Below, one piece after another: positions 63,725 to 64,000 of a DNA stretch of 64,000 bases (positions are counted from its first letter, which is position 1; every line of letters starts with the position of its first letter). Both the position numbers and the translations under genes were made by a program. The notes under the pieces were generated by a model. The model worked only from the letters and a program-made list of their open reading frames with translations, searched no databases and was not told where the DNA came from. This DNA comes from Chromohalobacter canadensis (GTDB taxonomy: Bacteria > Pseudomonadota > Gammaproteobacteria > Pseudomonadales > Halomonadaceae): positions 1-64,000 of the forward strand of contig NZ_JAJQJH010000004.1 in the NCBI RefSeq assembly GCF_029544075.1, written 5' to 3'.

Positions 63725-64000
63725 TCGACAGCAAAATGCCGCTTGGCAGGCGGCACAGCAATGGCGAGAACGGACGCGTCAGGCGCGTCCCTCTCCCTCA
63801 CAGGGCGCCGGCGGGCTCAAGCTGTTCGCCACTTGGTTATTGTTCGGTGCCATGATGATCGTCGGCACCCTGCTTGGCCTGTTCTTCTTGATCATCGGCT
63901 GGGCGATGCTGCCCTTCTTGCGCCACCGCATGAAGAAACGCGCCGAAGCGTTTCGCGCCGACCATGCGCGCCCGGCTGGCGGCAATGCTGGCCAGGAATC
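63717..64000 (+). CDS. Membrane protein, cut by the window end
   Basis: A frame starting with ATG inside the end of the preceding gene (8-base overlap) and open for 94 codons to the window edge. The N-terminal 35 residues are Gln/Arg-rich (MTNRQQNAAWQAAQQW), followed by a hydrophobic hairpin (LFATWLLFGAMMIVGTLLGLFFLIIGWAMLPFL) and a basic tail (RHRMKKRAEAFRAD). The overlap suggests coupled translation with the PepSY-like protein. I recognise no family; the end lies outside the window. Confidence 0.65.
   Translation, partial: MTNRQQNAAWQAAQQWRERTRQARPSPSQGAGGLKLFATWLLFGAMMIVGTLLGLFFLIIGWAMLPFLRHRMKKRAEAFRADHARPAGGNAGQE

Overview
The window is about 64 kb of GC-rich, gene-dense chromosomal DNA from a moderately halophilic gammaproteobacterium. 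The gene set points to Halomonadaceae (Chromohalobacter or Halomonas): a BCCT compatible-solute carrier, two TRAP carboxylate-type transporters, a class Ia ribonucleotide reductase with two ATP-cones, and Pseudomonas-like pipecolate/lysine catabolism. This genus-level guess is inference. I see no rRNA or tRNA genes, CRISPR array, prophage or insertion sequence.

Layout. (1) 0.1-1.9 kb: a YdjM-type membrane protein and the azoreductase AzoR, convergent on a shared terminator. (2) 2.1-10.0 kb, minus strand: one long operon with an N-formylglutamate amidohydrolase-like enzyme, TRAP subunits DctQ, DctM and DctP, a glutamine-synthetase-like gamma-glutamyl ligase, an aldehyde dehydrogenase and an iron alcohol dehydrogenase, with a divergent RpiR regulator. 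I infer import of an amino alcohol or similar amine and its breakdown through gamma-glutamylated intermediates. (3) 11-17.9 kb: a lipoprotein, divergent metE/metR, the RstA/RstB-like two-component pair, and a possible 42-codon ORF just before rstA. (4) 18-23.8 kb: nrdAB with a recognisable DnaA-box/NrdR-box control region, then a short 6-phosphogluconate dehydrogenase.

(5) 23.9-37.2 kb: a lysine/pipecolate catabolic island. The minus-strand group is P6C dehydrogenase (AmaB), an NSS sodium symporter, its MetS-type small subunit and a pipecolate oxidase (AmaA). The divergent plus-strand group is a LysR regulator, a 2-aminoadipate aminotransferase and the 2-oxoadipate dioxygenase/decarboxylase HglS. 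Together they would take pipecolate to D-2-hydroxyglutarate. HglS converges, with overlapping stop codons, on a D-Ala-D-Ala dipeptidase that ends a second LysR-TRAP operon. A broken copy of the same dipeptidase's C-terminus lies just after amaA. (6) 37.3-45.7 kb: small envelope proteins (lipoprotein, PEBP, extensin-like), a 40-codon gene, a BCCT transporter, a YqaA-type membrane protein, a luciferase-like monooxygenase and GabD.

(7) 45.8-60.5 kb, minus strand: a 14-gene polyol catabolic cluster. It holds a SorC-type regulator, a SmoEFGK ABC importer, a HAD phosphatase, a SmoS-type polyol dehydrogenase, a PfkB kinase, a GatZ-like protein without GatY, a second SDR, a uridine-kinase-like P-loop kinase, MtlK, XylB and transaldolase. 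The combination fits conversion of sorbitol, mannitol, arabitol and galactitol to fructose 6-phosphate and xylulose 5-phosphate, with the GatZ-like protein as a probable tagatose-6-phosphate 4-epimerase. (8) 60.6-64 kb: a PhoP/PhoQ-like two-component system fused by overlap to a PepSY protein, facing a second PepSY-like secreted protein and a membrane protein cut by the window end.

Start codons were moved from the longest frame to an internal codon wherever a Shine-Dalgarno sequence or family alignment favoured it; each entry says so.
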